This document shows positions 6,441 to 13,980 of a DNA stretch of 20,730 nucleotides, one piece after another. The translations under genes and the position numbers were made by a program. This stretch comes from Roseiarcus sp049514155 (GTDB lineage: Bacteria > Pseudomonadota > Alphaproteobacteria > Rhizobiales > Beijerinckiaceae). The notes under the pieces were generated by a model, which worked only from the letters and a program-made list of their open reading frames with translations, had not been told where the DNA came from and ran no database searches. How positions within the stretch are numbered: the stretch's first letter is position 1; each line of letters starts with the position of its first letter. The DNA lies in contig NZ_JBEKVH010000062.1 of assembly GCF_049514155.1 (NCBI RefSeq), forward strand, positions 1 to 20,730. Reading direction: 5' to 3'.

Positions 6441-7250
6441 ATGATCCGCTCCGCCCTGATGACCATCATGACCAACGCCGCCATCAAGGCGGGCCGCGGT
6501 CTGAAGCGCGATTACGGCGAGGTCGAGCAATTGCAGGTGTCGCTCAAGGGGCCCGGCGACTTCGTCAGTCTTGCCGACAAGCGGTCGGAAAAGACGATCT
6601 TCGACGAGCTTTCCAAGGCGCGGCCGGGCTACGGCTTCGTGATGGAGGAGGCCGGCCGCGTCGAAGGCTCCGACAAGAGCCACACCTGGCACATCGACCC
6701 GCTCGACGCGACGACCAATTTCCTCCACGCCATCCCGATCTTCGCCATTTCGATCGCGCTCGAGCGCGAGGGCCAGATCGTCGCCGGCGTCGTCTACAAC
6801 CCCGCCACCGATGAGACCTATGTCGCCGAAAAAGGGCAGGGGGCGTTCGGCGGCGCGCGCCGGATGCGCGTCGCGGCGCGGCGCGAGCTGTCGCAAGCGC
6901 TGATCGGCTGCGGCATTCCCCACCTCGGCAAGATGGCCGAACATCCGGCCTTCAAGGCCGATCTGGCGGCGGTGATGGCGCGCGTCGTCAACGTCCGCCG
7001 CCTCGGCTGCGCTTCGCTCGATCTCTGCTATGTCGCCAACGGCCGCTTCGACGCCTTTTGGGAGCGCGGCCTCCATTCCTGGGACATCGCCGCCGGGGAG
7101 CTGATCGTGCGCGAGGCCGGCGGCTTCGTCACCGATTGCGACGGCGGCGCTGATTACCTGAAGACCGGCGATATCCTGTGCGGCAACGAGTTCATCCACC
7201 GCGAGATGTTGGGGCTGCTGCGCGGCGCTTCGGGCGCGCGCCCGAGATAA
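6441..7250 (+). CDS. suhB: Inositol monophosphatase family protein (SuhB-like)
   Basis: A 269-residue Mg-dependent phosphatase of the inositol monophosphatase/SuhB family, cytosolic. The metal-binding residues are present: Glu69/Glu70 in VMEEAG, Asp86 and Asp89 in WHIDPLDATTNFLH, and Asp215 in HSWDIAAGELIVREAGG. GDFVSLADKRSE is the usual N-terminal block. One oddity is DPLDAT where the family consensus is DPLDGT, so Ala90 replaces a Gly beside the metal site. ATG at 6441 is chosen because it gives the family's normal N-terminus (MIRSALMTIMTNAAIKAGRG) and length; the frame is open further upstream to 6261, but that would overlap the divergent secreted-protein gene and add about 60 residues with no family resemblance. 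In vivo substrates may be inositol phosphates or other sugar phosphates; E. coli SuhB also acts in rRNA transcription. Confidence 0.92.
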   Translation: MIRSALMTIMTNAAIKAGRGLKRDYGEVEQLQVSLKGPGDFVSLADKRSEKTIFDELSKARPGYGFVMEEAGRVEGSDKSHTWHIDPLDATTNFLHAIPIFAISIALEREGQIVAGVVYNPATDETYVAEKGQGAFGGARRMRVAARRELSQALIGCGIPHLGKMAEHPAFKADLAAVMARVVNVRRLGCASLDLCYVANGRFDAFWERGLHSWDIAAGELIVREAGGFVTDCDGGADYLKTGDILCGNEFIHREMLGLLRGASGARPR

Positions 7251-7258
7251 TTCAGGGC

Positions 7259-7289
7259 TTGACGCGCGCCCCGGCCGCGACGCTAGCAT
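7259..7289 (+). promoter_or_regulatory. Candidate promoter of the hyf-like operon
   Basis: TTGACG (7259-7264) and TAGCAT (7284-7289) lie in the 144-base gap before hyfB, separated by 19 bases. The spacing is long, so this is a moderate match to the alphaproteobacterial housekeeping pattern. A start near 7296 would leave a leader of about 100 bases. No FnrL/NifA-type site or sigma-54 element was recognised in the gap. Confidence 0.35.
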
Positions 7290-7394
7290 TACAGAACCTG
7301 AGATTCGGTCCTTGGCCTCGATGTTCCCTGATCCGATCGTTCGCCGTCGCCGCGGGGGCTGGCGCGGCGGCGGTTCCGCGAAAGCCGCGCGACG

Positions 7395-9428
7395 ATGAGC
7401 GCGCTCGTCCTGCTCCTTGGCGGCGACGCCGCGCTGCTGGCGTTGAGCCTAGCGGCGATTGCGGCGGCGCGAAGCCGGAACGGCGGCGTCTTCATCTACG
7501 CCGCGGCCTGCGCGATCGGTTCGGTTCTGCTCGTCGGCGGGGCTTATCACCTGCTCGGCCGTCACGCGCCCGAGGAGCTTGCGCTGCCGATCGGCCTGCC
7601 GTGGATCGGCGCGCATTTTCGCCTCGACGCGCTGTCGGCGTTCTTCGTGATCGTGGTCGACCTCGGCGCGACCGCCGCGAGCCTCTACGGGATTGGCTAC
7701 GGGCGCCACGAGCGCGATCCCGCGCGCGTGCTGCCGTTCTATCCCGCCTTTCTGGCCGGCATGAATCTCGTGCTGCTGGCGAACGACGCCTATTCCTTCC
7801 TGGTGTCGTGGGAGTTCATGTCGCTCGCCTCCTGGGCGCTGGTCATGGCGCATCACCGCGATTCCGACAACCGGCGCGCGGGCTACGTCTATATCGTCAT
7901 GGCGAGCTTTGGCGCTATCGCGCTGCTGCTTGCGTTCGGTCTGCTGGCGAGCCCGGCGGGAACCTATGTCTTCCCGGCGGAGGCTTACAACTTCGGGGCG
8001 ATGCGCGCCAACGCCGCGACGCCCGGGCTGGCGGGCCTCGTGCTTGCATTGACGCTGGTCGGCGCCGGGTCGAAGGCCGGCCTCGCGCCGCTTCATGTCT
8101 GGCTGCCGCTCGCCCATCCCGCCGCGCCCAGCCACGTCTCCGCGCTGATGAGCGGCGCGATGACGAAAGTGGCGGTCTACGCTTTCGTCCGCATCGCGTT
8201 CGATCTGTTGGGGCCGCCCGCCTGGTGGTGGAGCCTCGTGGTGCTGGCGCTCGGCGGAATCACCGCGGTCATGGGCGTTCTCTACGCGCTGATGCAGCAC
8301 GACCTCAAGCGCTTGCTCGCCTATCACACGGTGGAGAACATCGGCATCATCTTCATCGGACTTGGGCTCGCCCTCGCTTTCAAGGCCTTCGACATGCCCT
8401 CGGCGGCGGCGCTGGCGCTGACCGCCGGTCTGCTGCACGTGTTCAATCATTCCGTCTTCAAGAGCTTGCTGTTTTTCGGCGCCGGCGCGGCGCTGACCTC
8501 CACGGGGGAACGCGACATGGAGCATCTGGGCGGCCTCATCCGCCTCATGCCGCTGACCGCGTTTACGTTCCTTGTCGGTTCGGTCGCCATCTCGGCGCTG
8601 CCGCCGTTCAACGGCTTCGTCTCCGAATGGCTGACCTTCCAGGCGATCCTGCTCAGTCCCCAACTGCCTTCATGGGGTCTGAAGCTGTTGGTGCCGGCTG
8701 TCGGGGCGTTGCTCGCGCTATCAGCCGCGCTCGCCGCCGCATGCTTCGTCAAGGCGTTCGGCATAACCTTTCTCGGACGGGCCCGGACGGAGGCGGCCAA
8801 GCGCGCGACGGAGGCCGATCGCTTCTCGCTCGCGGCGATGTTCGCATTCGCGACGCTGTGCCTGATCGCCGGCGTCTTGCCGGGCCTGTTCATCGACGCT
8901 TTGGCGCCGGTGGTGAGAAGTCTCGTCGGCGCCCGGATGCCGGTGCAAATGGGGATCGACTGGCTGTCGATCGTGCCCATCGCCGAAAGCCGCAGCTCCT
9001 ACAACGGCCTTCTCGTGTTCCTGTTCATTGTCGCGTCCGCCTCTCTGGGCGCCGCGGCGATCCATCGGCTGGCTTCCGACGCCGTGCGAAGGGCGCCAGC
9101 CTGGGATTGCGGTTTTCCCGAGCCCAGCCCGGCCACGCAATACACGGCCACCAGTTTCGCCGAGCCGATTCGGCGCGTGTTCGGCGGCTTCGCCTTCGGC
9201 GCCCGGGCCGAGGTCGACATGCCAGCGCCGGGCGACATGCGACCGGCCCGCATCAAGGTCGTGATGAACGATCTCGTATGGGAAACGATCTATCTGCCGG
9301 TCGTCGCTGCGGTCACCTATCTTTCCACCCGACTCAACCGACTGCAGTTTCTCACCATCCGGCAATATCTGAGCGTCGTCCTCGCGGCGTTGGTCGCGCT
9401 TCTTCTCGTGCTCGCGGCCTGGCCATGA
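7395..9428 (+). CDS. hyfB: Hydrogenase-4 subunit B-like antiporter-type membrane subunit (NuoL-like)
   Basis: A 677-residue polytopic inner-membrane protein, similar in length to E. coli HyfB/HycC, and the first gene of the operon. It belongs to the Mrp antiporter/NuoL-M-N group that moves protons (or Na+) in complex I and group 4 hydrogenases. The expected channel residues are present: Glu140 in VSWEFMSLASW, Lys227 in GAGSKAGLAPLH, Lys258 in SGAMTKVAVY and Lys356 in NHSVFKSLLFF. The C-terminal extension contains AWDCGFPEPSPATQYTATSF, typical of HyfB/HycC. The ATG at 7395 has only a weak ribosome binding site. The stop overlaps the start of hyfC by four bases (ATGA). A working channel is inferred from intact residues; which ion moves is unknown. 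Confidence 0.92.
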   Translation: MSALVLLLGGDAALLALSLAAIAAARSRNGGVFIYAAACAIGSVLLVGGAYHLLGRHAPEELALPIGLPWIGAHFRLDALSAFFVIVVDLGATAASLYGIGYGRHERDPARVLPFYPAFLAGMNLVLLANDAYSFLVSWEFMSLASWALVMAHHRDSDNRRAGYVYIVMASFGAIALLLAFGLLASPAGTYVFPAEAYNFGAMRANAATPGLAGLVLALTLVGAGSKAGLAPLHVWLPLAHPAAPSHVSALMSGAMTKVAVYAFVRIAFDLLGPPAWWWSLVVLALGGITAVMGVLYALMQHDLKRLLAYHTVENIGIIFIGLGLALAFKAFDMPSAAALALTAGLLHVFNHSVFKSLLFFGAGAALTSTGERDMEHLGGLIRLMPLTAFTFLVGSVAISALPPFNGFVSEWLTFQAILLSPQLPSWGLKLLVPAVGALLALSAALAAACFVKAFGITFLGRARTEAAKRATEADRFSLAAMFAFATLCLIAGVLPGLFIDALAPVVRSLVGARMPVQMGIDWLSIVPIAESRSSYNGLLVFLFIVASASLGAAAIHRLASDAVRRAPAWDCGFPEPSPATQYTATSFAEPIRRVFGGFAFGARAEVDMPAPGDMRPARIKVVMNDLVWETIYLPVVAAVTYLSTRLNRLQFLTIRQYLSVVLAALVALLLVLAAWP

Positions 9429-10387
9429 CCGATCTCGCCGTCAATCTGGTCTTCCAGCTCCTGCAGATGCTGCTGGTCGTCGGCCTGGCGCCGCTGTTGA
9501 CCGGGCTGGTGCGCAAAGCGAAGGCGCGGCTGCTGCGACGCGAGGGCCCGCCGTTGCTCCAGCCCTATCGGGACCTCGCCCGGTTGGCGCGCAAGGAGGC
9601 GGTGGTCGCCGAAGGCGCCTCCTGGCTGTTCCGCGTCGCGCCCTATGTCGTCCTCGCCGCGACATGGGTCGCGGCGGCGCTGATCCCGACCTTCGCCACC
9701 GGGCTGTTGTTCAGTTGGTCGGCGGACCTGATCGCCATCATCGCCCTGCTCGGCGCGGCGCGGTTCTTCCTCGCGCTCGCCGGGCTCGACGTCGGCACAA
9801 GTTTCGGCGGCTTGGGCGCCAGCCGCGAGGCGATGTTCGCCACGCTTGCCGAGCCGGCGATGATCGTCATCGTGTTCAGCCTCGCGCTCATCGCGGGTTC
9901 GACGCAACTCTCCACCGTCGCGGCCTTCATGGCGTCGTCGGCGGTCGGATTGCGCGTCACGCTCGGCATGGCGCTGATCGCGCTGATCATCGTCGCATTG
10001 GCGGAGAACGGCCGCATCCCGGTCGACAATCCCGCCACCCATCTCGAACTGACGATGGTCCACGAGGCGATGATCCTCGAATATTCCGGGCGGCACCTCG
10101 CGGTGATCGAACTCGCCTCGATGCTCAAATTGCTGCTCTACATCTCGCTGATTGTCTGCGTCTTTGCGCCCTGGGGCCTGGCGATCGCTGACGCTGGCGT
10201 CGGCGATCGCCTGTTCGGGGCCGTCGTCTACGTCGTCAAACTGGGGGTCGCTGGGTTGATGCTGGCGACGTTCGAGACCAGCATCGCCAAGATGCGCGTC
10301 TTCCGGGTGCCGGATTTCCTCGGCGCGGCGCTGATGCTCGGTTTTCTCGGCGCGCTGCTGCTGTTCGTATCGCGGACGCTGAAATGA
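9425..10387 (+). CDS. hyfC: Hydrogenase-4 subunit C-like membrane anchor (HycD/NuoH-like)
   Basis: A 320-residue polytopic membrane protein of the respiratory-chain NADH dehydrogenase subunit 1 family (NuoH, HycD, HyfC). In complex I and formate hydrogenlyase this subunit joins the soluble redox arm to the membrane arm. Recognisable blocks are the cytoplasmic loop RREGPPLLQPYRDLARLARK, GGLGASREAMF (residues 128-137), and ENGRIPVDNPATHLELTMVH from residue 194. The last carries the acidic and histidine residues (Glu194, Asp201, Glu208, His213, Glu214) of the coupling loop. The wording GRIPVDNPATHLELTMVHEA is HycD/HyfC-like rather than NuoH-like. The start is the ATG at 9425, overlapping the hyfB stop. 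The gene ends in an ATGA overlap with hyfE, so translation is probably coupled. Confidence 0.93.
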   Translation: MTDLAVNLVFQLLQMLLVVGLAPLLTGLVRKAKARLLRREGPPLLQPYRDLARLARKEAVVAEGASWLFRVAPYVVLAATWVAAALIPTFATGLLFSWSADLIAIIALLGAARFFLALAGLDVGTSFGGLGASREAMFATLAEPAMIVIVFSLALIAGSTQLSTVAAFMASSAVGLRVTLGMALIALIIVALAENGRIPVDNPATHLELTMVHEAMILEYSGRHLAVIELASMLKLLLYISLIVCVFAPWGLAIADAGVGDRLFGAVVYVVKLGVAGLMLATFETSIAKMRVFRVPDFLGAALMLGFLGALLLFVSRTLK

Positions 10388-11046
10388 CCGGGCTCTCGTT
10401 CGACGTCTCGCATCTGCTCGCCGGCGCGCTGGTGCTGGTCAGCTTCATGCTGCTCTACCAGACGCGGCTCTACGCGCTGCTCAATGTGTTCGCGCTGCAA
10501 GCCGTGGTGCTGTCGCTGTCCGTCGCCTGGCAGGCCTATGTGCAGGGCGCGGCGCATCTGTATGTCACCGCGGCGATCGCATTTGCGTTCAAGGCGATCA
10601 TCATTCCTGTGGCGTTGCATCGCATCATCGCCCGACTCGGCATTCACCGCGACGTCGAGAACGTCGTCGGCATCGGCCCGACCATGCTCGCCGGCCTGGC
10701 GCTGGTGGCGCTGTCGGTGGTGGTGATGCTGCGTGTTGCGAGCGAGGCGGACGCGCTGGCGCGCGAAGATCTCGCCTTTGCTTTGTCGGTGGTGCTGCTC
10801 GGCATGCTGATGATGGTGGTGCGGCGCAACGCGGTCAGCATGGTGGTCGGCTTCATGTCGCTCGAGAACGGGCTGATCCTCGCTGCAGCGGGCGCCAAGG
10901 GCATGCCGCTGGTGGTCGAAATCGCCGTCGCGTTTTCTGTGCTGGTCGCCTTGACGGTGATCGGCGTGTTTCTGTTCCGCATCAGCGAGCGGTTCGAGAC
11001 CGTCGACGCGCGAGCGCTCGACCAATTCCAGGGAGACCGACTGTGA
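10384..11046 (+). CDS. hyfE: Hydrogenase-4 subunit E-like membrane protein
   Basis: A 220-residue protein (E. coli HyfE is about 216) made largely of hydrophobic helices, six or seven by eye. The C-terminal half resembles NuoK: a hydrophobic helix with Glu161 in MSLENGLILAAAG and a second membrane-embedded Glu179 in LVVEIAVAFSVL, ending in FLFRISERFET. HyfE is present in hydrogenase-4-type complexes but absent from the smaller hydrogenase-3 (Hyc) complex, so this points to the larger ion-pumping type. The start ATG at 10384 overlaps the hyfC stop by four bases. The stop overlaps the GTG start of hyfF by four bases. Confidence 0.88.
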   Translation: MTGLSFDVSHLLAGALVLVSFMLLYQTRLYALLNVFALQAVVLSLSVAWQAYVQGAAHLYVTAAIAFAFKAIIIPVALHRIIARLGIHRDVENVVGIGPTMLAGLALVALSVVVMLRVASEADALAREDLAFALSVVLLGMLMMVVRRNAVSMVVGFMSLENGLILAAAGAKGMPLVVEIAVAFSVLVALTVIGVFLFRISERFETVDARALDQFQGDRL

Positions 11047-12491
11047 GCGGGCTCCCTTTCGACGGCGTGGCGGCGATCCTGATCCTGCCGGCGGCGACGG
11101 CGGCGCTGCTCGCCTTGCTGCCCGGCTATCGGCTGTCGGCGGCGATCAACGTCGCGTCGTCGTTGGCGACCTTTGTCGCCGCGATCTCGTTTCTGTTCTC
11201 CAAGCCGGCGAGCAGTGACTATTTTCTGGTCGACGACCTCAACATCGTCTTCGTCGTCCTCAACACCTTTGTCGCCTTCACTTCGAGCGTGTTCTCGGCC
11301 AGCTATATCGCCCACGAGCTGGAGATCGGTCGGCTGACGCGGCGCCATCTTCGCTTCTATCACGCGATGTACCAGACGCTGCTGTTCGCGATGAATCTCG
11401 CGCTGTTGGCCAACAACATCGGCCTGATGTGGGTGGCGATCGAGATGGCGACGCTGACCACGGTGGCGATGGTCGGCATCTACCGCACGCCCGAGGCGAT
11501 CGAAGCGGCGTGGAAATACTTCATCCTCGGCAGCGTCGGCATCGCGCTGGCGCTGTTCGGCACCATTCTCGTCTACATGGCGGCGCGCCCGGTGATGGGC
11601 GAAGGGATCGACGGCATGGTGTGGACGAAGCTGATCGCGCGGGTCGGCGAATTCGAGCCGGCGCTGCTCAACCTCGCCTTCGTCTTCCTGATGCTCGGCT
11701 ACGGCACCAAGGTCGGACTCGCGCCGCTGCACGCCTGGCTGCCCGACGCGCACGCCGAAGGCCCGACGCCGATCTCGGCGGTCCTTTCGGGGCTGTTGCT
11801 CAACGTCGCGCTCTACGCGGTGCTGCGGTTCAAGCTGCTGCTCGACGCCAACGCCGGCGCGATCGCGCCTGGCCCGCTGATGGCGACGCTGGGCATCGTC
11901 TCGCTGATTTTCGCCGCCTTCATGCTCTACCGCCGGCGCGACATCAAACGCCTGTTCGCGTTCTCGTCGATCGAGCACATGGGGATCATCGTCTTCGCTT
12001 TCGGCATGGGCGGGCCGCTCGCCAATTTCGCCGGTCTGCTGCACATGACGATGCACTCGCTGACCAAGTCGGCGATCTTCTTTACCGTCGGCCATATCGC
12101 GCAGGCCAAGGGAACGCAGAAGATCGCCGACATCCGAGGCCTGACCGTCTCCCATCCGGCGCTCGGCTGGAGCCTGGTCGTCGGCGTTTTCGCCATCGCC
12201 GGGCTGCCGCCGTTGGGCATTTTCACCAGCGAGTTCCTGGTCGTCAGCTCGACCTTTGCGCGCCAGCCTTGGCTGGCGCTGCTGCTGGTCTTGGGACTGC
12301 TGCTCGCCTTCGGCGCGTTGATCCTGCGCCTGCAGGGGATGGCGTTCGGCGAGCCGAGCCCGGGCGACAGGCGCTCGACGGCGTCCTCGCTGCCGATCGC
12401 GGCCCATCTCGGGCTGGTTCTCGTGGCCGGTCTCTATCTGCCGCCGCCGCTGGTCGCCTGGTTCCAGCACGTCGCGGCGATGTTGCGCTAG
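11043..12491 (+). CDS. hyfF: Hydrogenase-4 subunit F-like antiporter-type membrane subunit (NuoM/NuoN-like)
   Basis: A 482-residue polytopic membrane protein, the second antiporter-like subunit of the operon. Channel residues are Glu134 in WVAIEMATLTT, Lys223 in GYGTKVGLAPLHAWLPDAHA and Lys342 in HSLTKSAIFF. At the position of the second middle lysine seen in HyfB there is Asn254 (SGLLLNVALY); from memory this is also usual in HyfF, so I do not read it as a defect. It is somewhat shorter than E. coli HyfF (about 526). Translation starts at GTG 11043, overlapping the hyfE stop. The TAG at 12489-12491 adjoins the GGGGAG ribosome binding site of hyfG. HyfF is diagnostic for hydrogenase-4-type rather than hydrogenase-3-type complexes. 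Confidence 0.93.
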   Translation: MSGLPFDGVAAILILPAATAALLALLPGYRLSAAINVASSLATFVAAISFLFSKPASSDYFLVDDLNIVFVVLNTFVAFTSSVFSASYIAHELEIGRLTRRHLRFYHAMYQTLLFAMNLALLANNIGLMWVAIEMATLTTVAMVGIYRTPEAIEAAWKYFILGSVGIALALFGTILVYMAARPVMGEGIDGMVWTKLIARVGEFEPALLNLAFVFLMLGYGTKVGLAPLHAWLPDAHAEGPTPISAVLSGLLLNVALYAVLRFKLLLDANAGAIAPGPLMATLGIVSLIFAAFMLYRRRDIKRLFAFSSIEHMGIIVFAFGMGGPLANFAGLLHMTMHSLTKSAIFFTVGHIAQAKGTQKIADIRGLTVSHPALGWSLVVGVFAIAGLPPLGIFTSEFLVVSSTFARQPWLALLLVLGLLLAFGALILRLQGMAFGEPSPGDRRSTASSLPIAAHLGLVLVAGLYLPPPLVAWFQHVAAMLR

Positions 12492-12503
12492 GGGAGCCCG
12501 CGC

Positions 12504-13964
12504 ATGACGACGGCCAAACCGACGCAAGACGAGACTTGGGGCGAGGCGATTCGGCGGCTCGCGGCCGGCGAAGCGCGGCTCGTCGCCTTGTGGGCCGACG
12601 GGACGGAAGCGCGCATGGCGCTGTCGGCGGCGCGGCCGGAAGTCGAGCTCTTCCGCTACGCCGCCGTCGACGGCGCTTTTCCCTCGGTCGGCGCGGCGCA
12701 TGCGCCGGCGATCCGCCTCGAGCGCGCGATCGCCGACCTCAGTGGGCTGAAGGCGAAAGGCGCGCCCGACGCGCGGCCTTGGCTCGACCATGGCCGCTGG
12801 CCGCTCCGCCATCCGCTCGGATCAAACGCCCCGGCGGGCGGCGGCGAACCGGAGCGCTACGCCTTTCTCGGCGCCGAAGGCGTCGGGCTGCATCAGATTC
12901 CGGTCGGGCCCGTGCATGCGGGGATCATCGAGCCGGGCCATTTCCGCTTTCACGCCAGCGGCGAGACGATCGTGCGGCTGGAGGAGCGGCTCGGCTATGT
13001 CCACAAAGGCGTCGAGCGTTTGATGGCCGGCGCCGATCTCGCGCGCGGCGCCGAGCTCGCCGGCCGGGTCAGCGGCGACAGCACGGTCGCCTACCAGATC
13101 GCCTTCGCCCGCGCGATCGAAGCGGCGACTCGAATGGTCGCGCCGCCGCGGGCCGCTTGGCTGAGGGCGCTGATGGCCGAGATCGAGCGGGTCGCCAATC
13201 ACCTCGGCGACATCGGCGCGATCTGCAACGACGCCTCGTTCGCGCTGATGCACGCCCATACCGGCGTGCTGCGCGAGCTGACGCTGCGCGCCGCCGACGC
13301 CGCTTTCGGCCATCGGCTGATGATGGATCGCGTCGCGCCGGGCGGCGTCCTCGTCGATCTCGATCGCGATCGCCGCGCCGCCTTGCGCGAGCTGACGACG
13401 ACGATCCGCGACCGGTTTCCGCGCCTGGTCGAGCTCTACGACAACACCGCCTCGCTGCAGGACCGCACCGTGGGCGCCGGCAGGCTCGATCCCGGACTGG
13501 CGCAGCGCTTCGGTTGCGGCGGGGTGATCGGCCGCGCCTCGGGCCGCGACTTCGACGCGCGCCGCGACCATCCCTATTCGCCCTACGACGAGCTGCGTTT
13601 CGAGACGCCGGTGTGGAAAGAGGGCGACGTCAACGCGCGGGTGTGGGTGCGCATCCGCGAAGTCGAGGAATCGTTGCGCCTGATCGGCCAGATCCTCGAT
13701 CGGCTGCCGGTCGGCCCGATCCGCTCGGAGCGCGAGCCCGCCGGCCGAGCCGGCGAAGGCTGGGCGCTGGTCGAAGGGTTCCGCGGCGACGTCTTCGTCC
13801 ACGTGCGGCTTGACGACGACGGACGGATCGCGCGCTGCCATCTGCGCGACCCGTCGTGGTTCCAGTGGCCGCTGCTCGAAGCGGCGATCGAGGGCAACAT
13901 CGTCGCCGACTTCCCGCTGTGCAACAAGTCGTTCAACTGTTCCTATTCAGGTTGCGACCTCTGA
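12504..13964 (+). CDS. hyfG: Fused NuoC/NuoD-like large subunit of a hydrogenase-related complex, Ni-ligand cysteines missing
   Basis: A 486-residue soluble subunit. Residues 1-110 form a NuoC-like domain ending DARPWLDHGRWPLRHPL. Residues 120-486 form the NuoD/[NiFe]-hydrogenase large-subunit domain, with LHQIPVGPVHAGIIEPGHF (129-147) and RLGYVHKGVERL (162-173) as in HycE/HyfG. In hydrogenases the next block is R-x-C-G-x-C, providing two Ni ligands. Here it is RVSGDSTVAYQ (188-198), with Ser190 and Ser193 in place of the cysteines. The C-terminal DPCxxC motif is also absent; the protein ends in a tail with Cys473, Cys479 and Cys484, two residues before the stop, and no cleavable extension. 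It therefore cannot hold a standard NiFe site. This agrees with the Ehr (energy-converting hydrogenase-related) group. GGGGAG lies seven bases before the ATG. Its redox substrate is unknown. Confidence 0.9.
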   Translation: MTTAKPTQDETWGEAIRRLAAGEARLVALWADGTEARMALSAARPEVELFRYAAVDGAFPSVGAAHAPAIRLERAIADLSGLKAKGAPDARPWLDHGRWPLRHPLGSNAPAGGGEPERYAFLGAEGVGLHQIPVGPVHAGIIEPGHFRFHASGETIVRLEERLGYVHKGVERLMAGADLARGAELAGRVSGDSTVAYQIAFARAIEAATRMVAPPRAAWLRALMAEIERVANHLGDIGAICNDASFALMHAHTGVLRELTLRAADAAFGHRLMMDRVAPGGVLVDLDRDRRAALRELTTTIRDRFPRLVELYDNTASLQDRTVGAGRLDPGLAQRFGCGGVIGRASGRDFDARRDHPYSPYDELRFETPVWKEGDVNARVWVRIREVEESLRLIGQILDRLPVGPIRSEREPAGRAGEGWALVEGFRGDVFVHVRLDDDGRIARCHLRDPSWFQWPLLEAAIEGNIVADFPLCNKSFNCSYSGCDL

Positions 13965-13980
13965 GGAAGGCGAGGAGACG

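Noticed and set aside
5313..7289. A 658-codon minus-strand frame opposite the suhB-like gene and overlapping the stress-protein region
   Set aside because: It is an antisense and out-of-frame shadow. The composition is biased, and real genes with ribosome binding sites account for the whole span.
7178..10387. A 1069-codon plus-strand frame running across hyfB into hyfC, which could look like a fusion protein
   Set aside because: Before 9425 it is an out-of-frame shadow of hyfB with Arg-rich nonsense composition. Only the part from the ATG at 9425 is real (hyfC).
7395..12491. A DabAB/MpsAB-type inorganic carbon uptake system or an Mrp antiporter
   Set aside because: The antiporter-like subunits come with HyfC, HyfE, NuoCD-like and NuoB-like proteins in one operon, and no DabA-like or Mrp small subunits are present.
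11429..13813. A 794-codon plus-strand frame across hyfF and hyfG
   Set aside because: It is out of frame with both genes, Arg/Asp-rich and without motifs, while hyfF and hyfG have complete family signatures in other frames.
13810..13980. Upstream in-frame extension of hyfI into hyfG
   Set aside because: The extension reads as an out-of-frame shadow of hyfG. The ATG at 13981 has its own GAGGAG site.
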